A stretch of 64,000 nucleotides of DNA, from the NCBI GenBank assembly GCA_002077065.1, contig NAJO01000001.1:930001-994000 (forward strand). Direction: 5' to 3'. Below the pieces are notes generated by a model. The model saw only the letters and a list, made by a program, of their open reading frames with translations. It did not search any database and was not told the DNA's origin. How positions within the stretch are numbered: the stretch's first letter is position 1; every line of letters starts with the position of its first letter. This document shows positions 62,730 to 64,000 of this stretch, in pieces. The stretch is from Cryoendolithus antarcticus (lineage: Eukaryota > Ascomycota > Dothideomycetes > Cladosporiales > Cladosporiaceae). The translations under genes were made by a program, and so were the position numbers.

Positions 62730-64000
62730 TTACATAACCACACACCCCTTCTCGCCATCCCCCTTCCTACCCAACCGTCCAGTCCGTCCCGTAACCCAAG
62801 TCCTCACGCTCCTTCCAGCCATACTCTTTCCATCATCCCCATCCAGCCCTCCCCCATCCCCGAACCCACCATCCTTCTTCCGTCTCCGGAACACACTCTT
62901 CTTCCTCCCCGTTCCCCTGCCCAAACTCGTCACCGCACTTCTCTGGCCCCCAGATCCGCTACGCACATGCCCACTCGGCGCAGGCGGATGCCAAGCCGTG
63001 ATCGGATGACCCACACTCCCCGGCTGTGGCGGAGGTGAGCGATGCGGGATTTGGTTCGAGGACTGCGAGGCGGGGAAGAGAGACGCGGAGTGTGAGTGAG
63101 CGCCGCGTTGCGACTGTGATTGGGAGTTATGTTGGGCGAGCGCGGCGGAACGAAAGGCTGCCACGTGTGGGGGAAGGGAGTGCGGGATTGCGAAGGGGTT
63201 GTTCTGTTGGTGATTGGGTTGCGCAGGGCGTGTTGGTCCCGGTGGAATGCCGTTGTTGGGTTGTGAGGAGCCGGGAGGTGGTAAGAGGGAGGCACTATAG
63301 CGGTTTTGTTGGGGTGGCGGGGAGATGTCCTGCGTTGGCGCGCTGGGTGGGCGGATGGTGGAGGCGGGGGAAATGGGCGTTTGCTCGCTGTCTTGGAGGA
63401 AGGAGAGCGGACGGACTTGCTGGACTGGTGTCATTAGGCTGCTGTTTGATGGTGATGTCGGTGTAGGCACATGGCCGTTGACATCGGCTGCGACAGGGCG
63501 GACGTTTTCCCAGTCGCCTATCAGGCTGGGTGCAGGTCCGGCTCCCGCAAGCGGCACAGCATTACTGTAGGCGCGTTGAAGATTTCGTGGTACTGGTGCC
63601 GCTTGTACCCCTGGCTGTGCCCGTGGGAAGGCAGCCATTGCAGCCGCGAACGCTCTATCGGCGCTGAACAACTCGCCCACAGCTGGAGGCGCCGTCATTG
63701 GTACAGCTCCAGGTACATTGCGCTCATTGCCGTTTGGCCGAGTGATAATCGCTGGTCGAGGCTGTGCTTGTAGTGGTGCATCAAGTCCAGCCATTGCGCG
63801 GAACCTACTCGGAAGAGGCGCGTTGGGCTCCTCAGTATACTCTGGCAAAGGCAGAAAGCCGCCGTTGCTGTCCGAGCTGACACGTGCTTGCGTTCGCTCT
63901 TCGAGTGTCTGGAAGCGATGCCGTTGAGCGTTCGATGCGGCCCGCTGCAACGACGCCTGTGACCGTGGTGCTCCATTCTGGAACGGCTCCTCGAACGTCT
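62730..64000 (-). CDS. Disordered protein ending in a CaaX box, N-terminus outside window
   Basis: The frame is open from base 64000 down to the stop at 62730, giving at least 423 residues of the C-terminal part. Composition is rich in Pro, Ser, Gln, Asn and Ala with no globular domain visible. The last 60 residues are strongly basic (GRGTGRKKSVFRRRKKDGG and RTWVTGRTGRLGRKGDGEK) and finish CVVM, a CaaX motif expected to be farnesylated. A basic cluster before a prenylated Cys is the usual pattern for plasma-membrane attachment. I do not recognise the family. The start codon lies beyond the right edge. Confidence 0.65.
   Translation of the reverse strand, partial: TFEEPFQNGAPRSQASLQRAASNAQRHRFQTLEERTQARVSSDSNGGFLPLPEYTEEPNAPLPSRFRAMAGLDAPLQAQPRPAIITRPNGNERNVPGAVPMTAPPAVGELFSADRAFAAAMAAFPRAQPGVQAAPVPRNLQRAYSNAVPLAGAGPAPSLIGDWENVRPVAADVNGHVPTPTSPSNSSLMTPVQQVRPLSFLQDSEQTPISPASTIRPPSAPTQDISPPPQQNRYSASLLPPPGSSQPNNGIPPGPTRPAQPNHQQNNPFAIPHSLPPHVAAFRSAALAQHNSQSQSQRGAHSHSASLFPASQSSNQIPHRSPPPQPGSVGHPITAWHPPAPSGHVRSGSGGQRSAVTSLGRGTGRKKSVFRRRKKDGGFGDGGGLDGDDGKSMAGRSVRTWVTGRTGRLGRKGDGEKGCVVM

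Overview
The window is nuclear DNA of a filamentous ascomycete. Genes are spaced about every 2-4 kb on both strands, ordinary introns are short (about 48-90 nt) with GT-AG ends and CTGAC/CTAAC-type branch sites, and the gene set is fungal: the polarisome protein Spa2, IQGAP, Tim50, ribosomal uL14, an Ent3-type epsin, an MRP-type ABC transporter, cutinase, a Zn(II)2Cys6 regulator and a class I photolyase. A Dothideomycete (Capnodiales/Mycosphaerellales type) is my best guess. That is an inference, partly because introner-like elements are known from that group.

Layout. 0-5 kb: an NCS1 purine/cytosine permease cut by the left edge, and Spa2. 6.1-11.0 kb: an unusual minus-strand locus with about 18 long, mutually similar intron-like units spaced about 257 bp apart, separated by short open exons. 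11.5-14.7 kb: two weaker plus-strand gene candidates. 16.7-24.2 kb: a membrane M28 peptidase (glutamate carboxypeptidase II type), then a dialkylglycine-decarboxylase-like aminotransferase divergent from a Zn(II)2Cys6 regulator. 24.4-30.2 kb: three neighbouring genes that all look broken. 30.4-53.6 kb: mostly intact housekeeping and secretion genes (Tim50, cutinase, ABC transporter, IQGAP, a Cys/Met-type PLP enzyme, a conserved unknown, cyclophilin, epsin). 54-64 kb: a broken LicD-type gene, uL14, a four-pass membrane protein, a short-chain dehydrogenase divergent from photolyase, and a protein ending in a CaaX box cut by the right edge.

Most genes are unrelated neighbours. The plausible functional pairs are the aminotransferase with its divergent regulator, and the photolyase/dehydrogenase shared promoter. 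The point most worth following up is the repeated-intron array at 6.1-11.0 kb, which has the hallmarks of introner-like elements: introns that share sequence, splice ends and an internal motif inside one gene. Long undisturbed frames elsewhere (5.6 kb IQGAP, 4.5 kb ABC transporter) indicate good base accuracy, so the broken genes at 24-30 kb and 54-56 kb are probably real decay rather than sequencing error.
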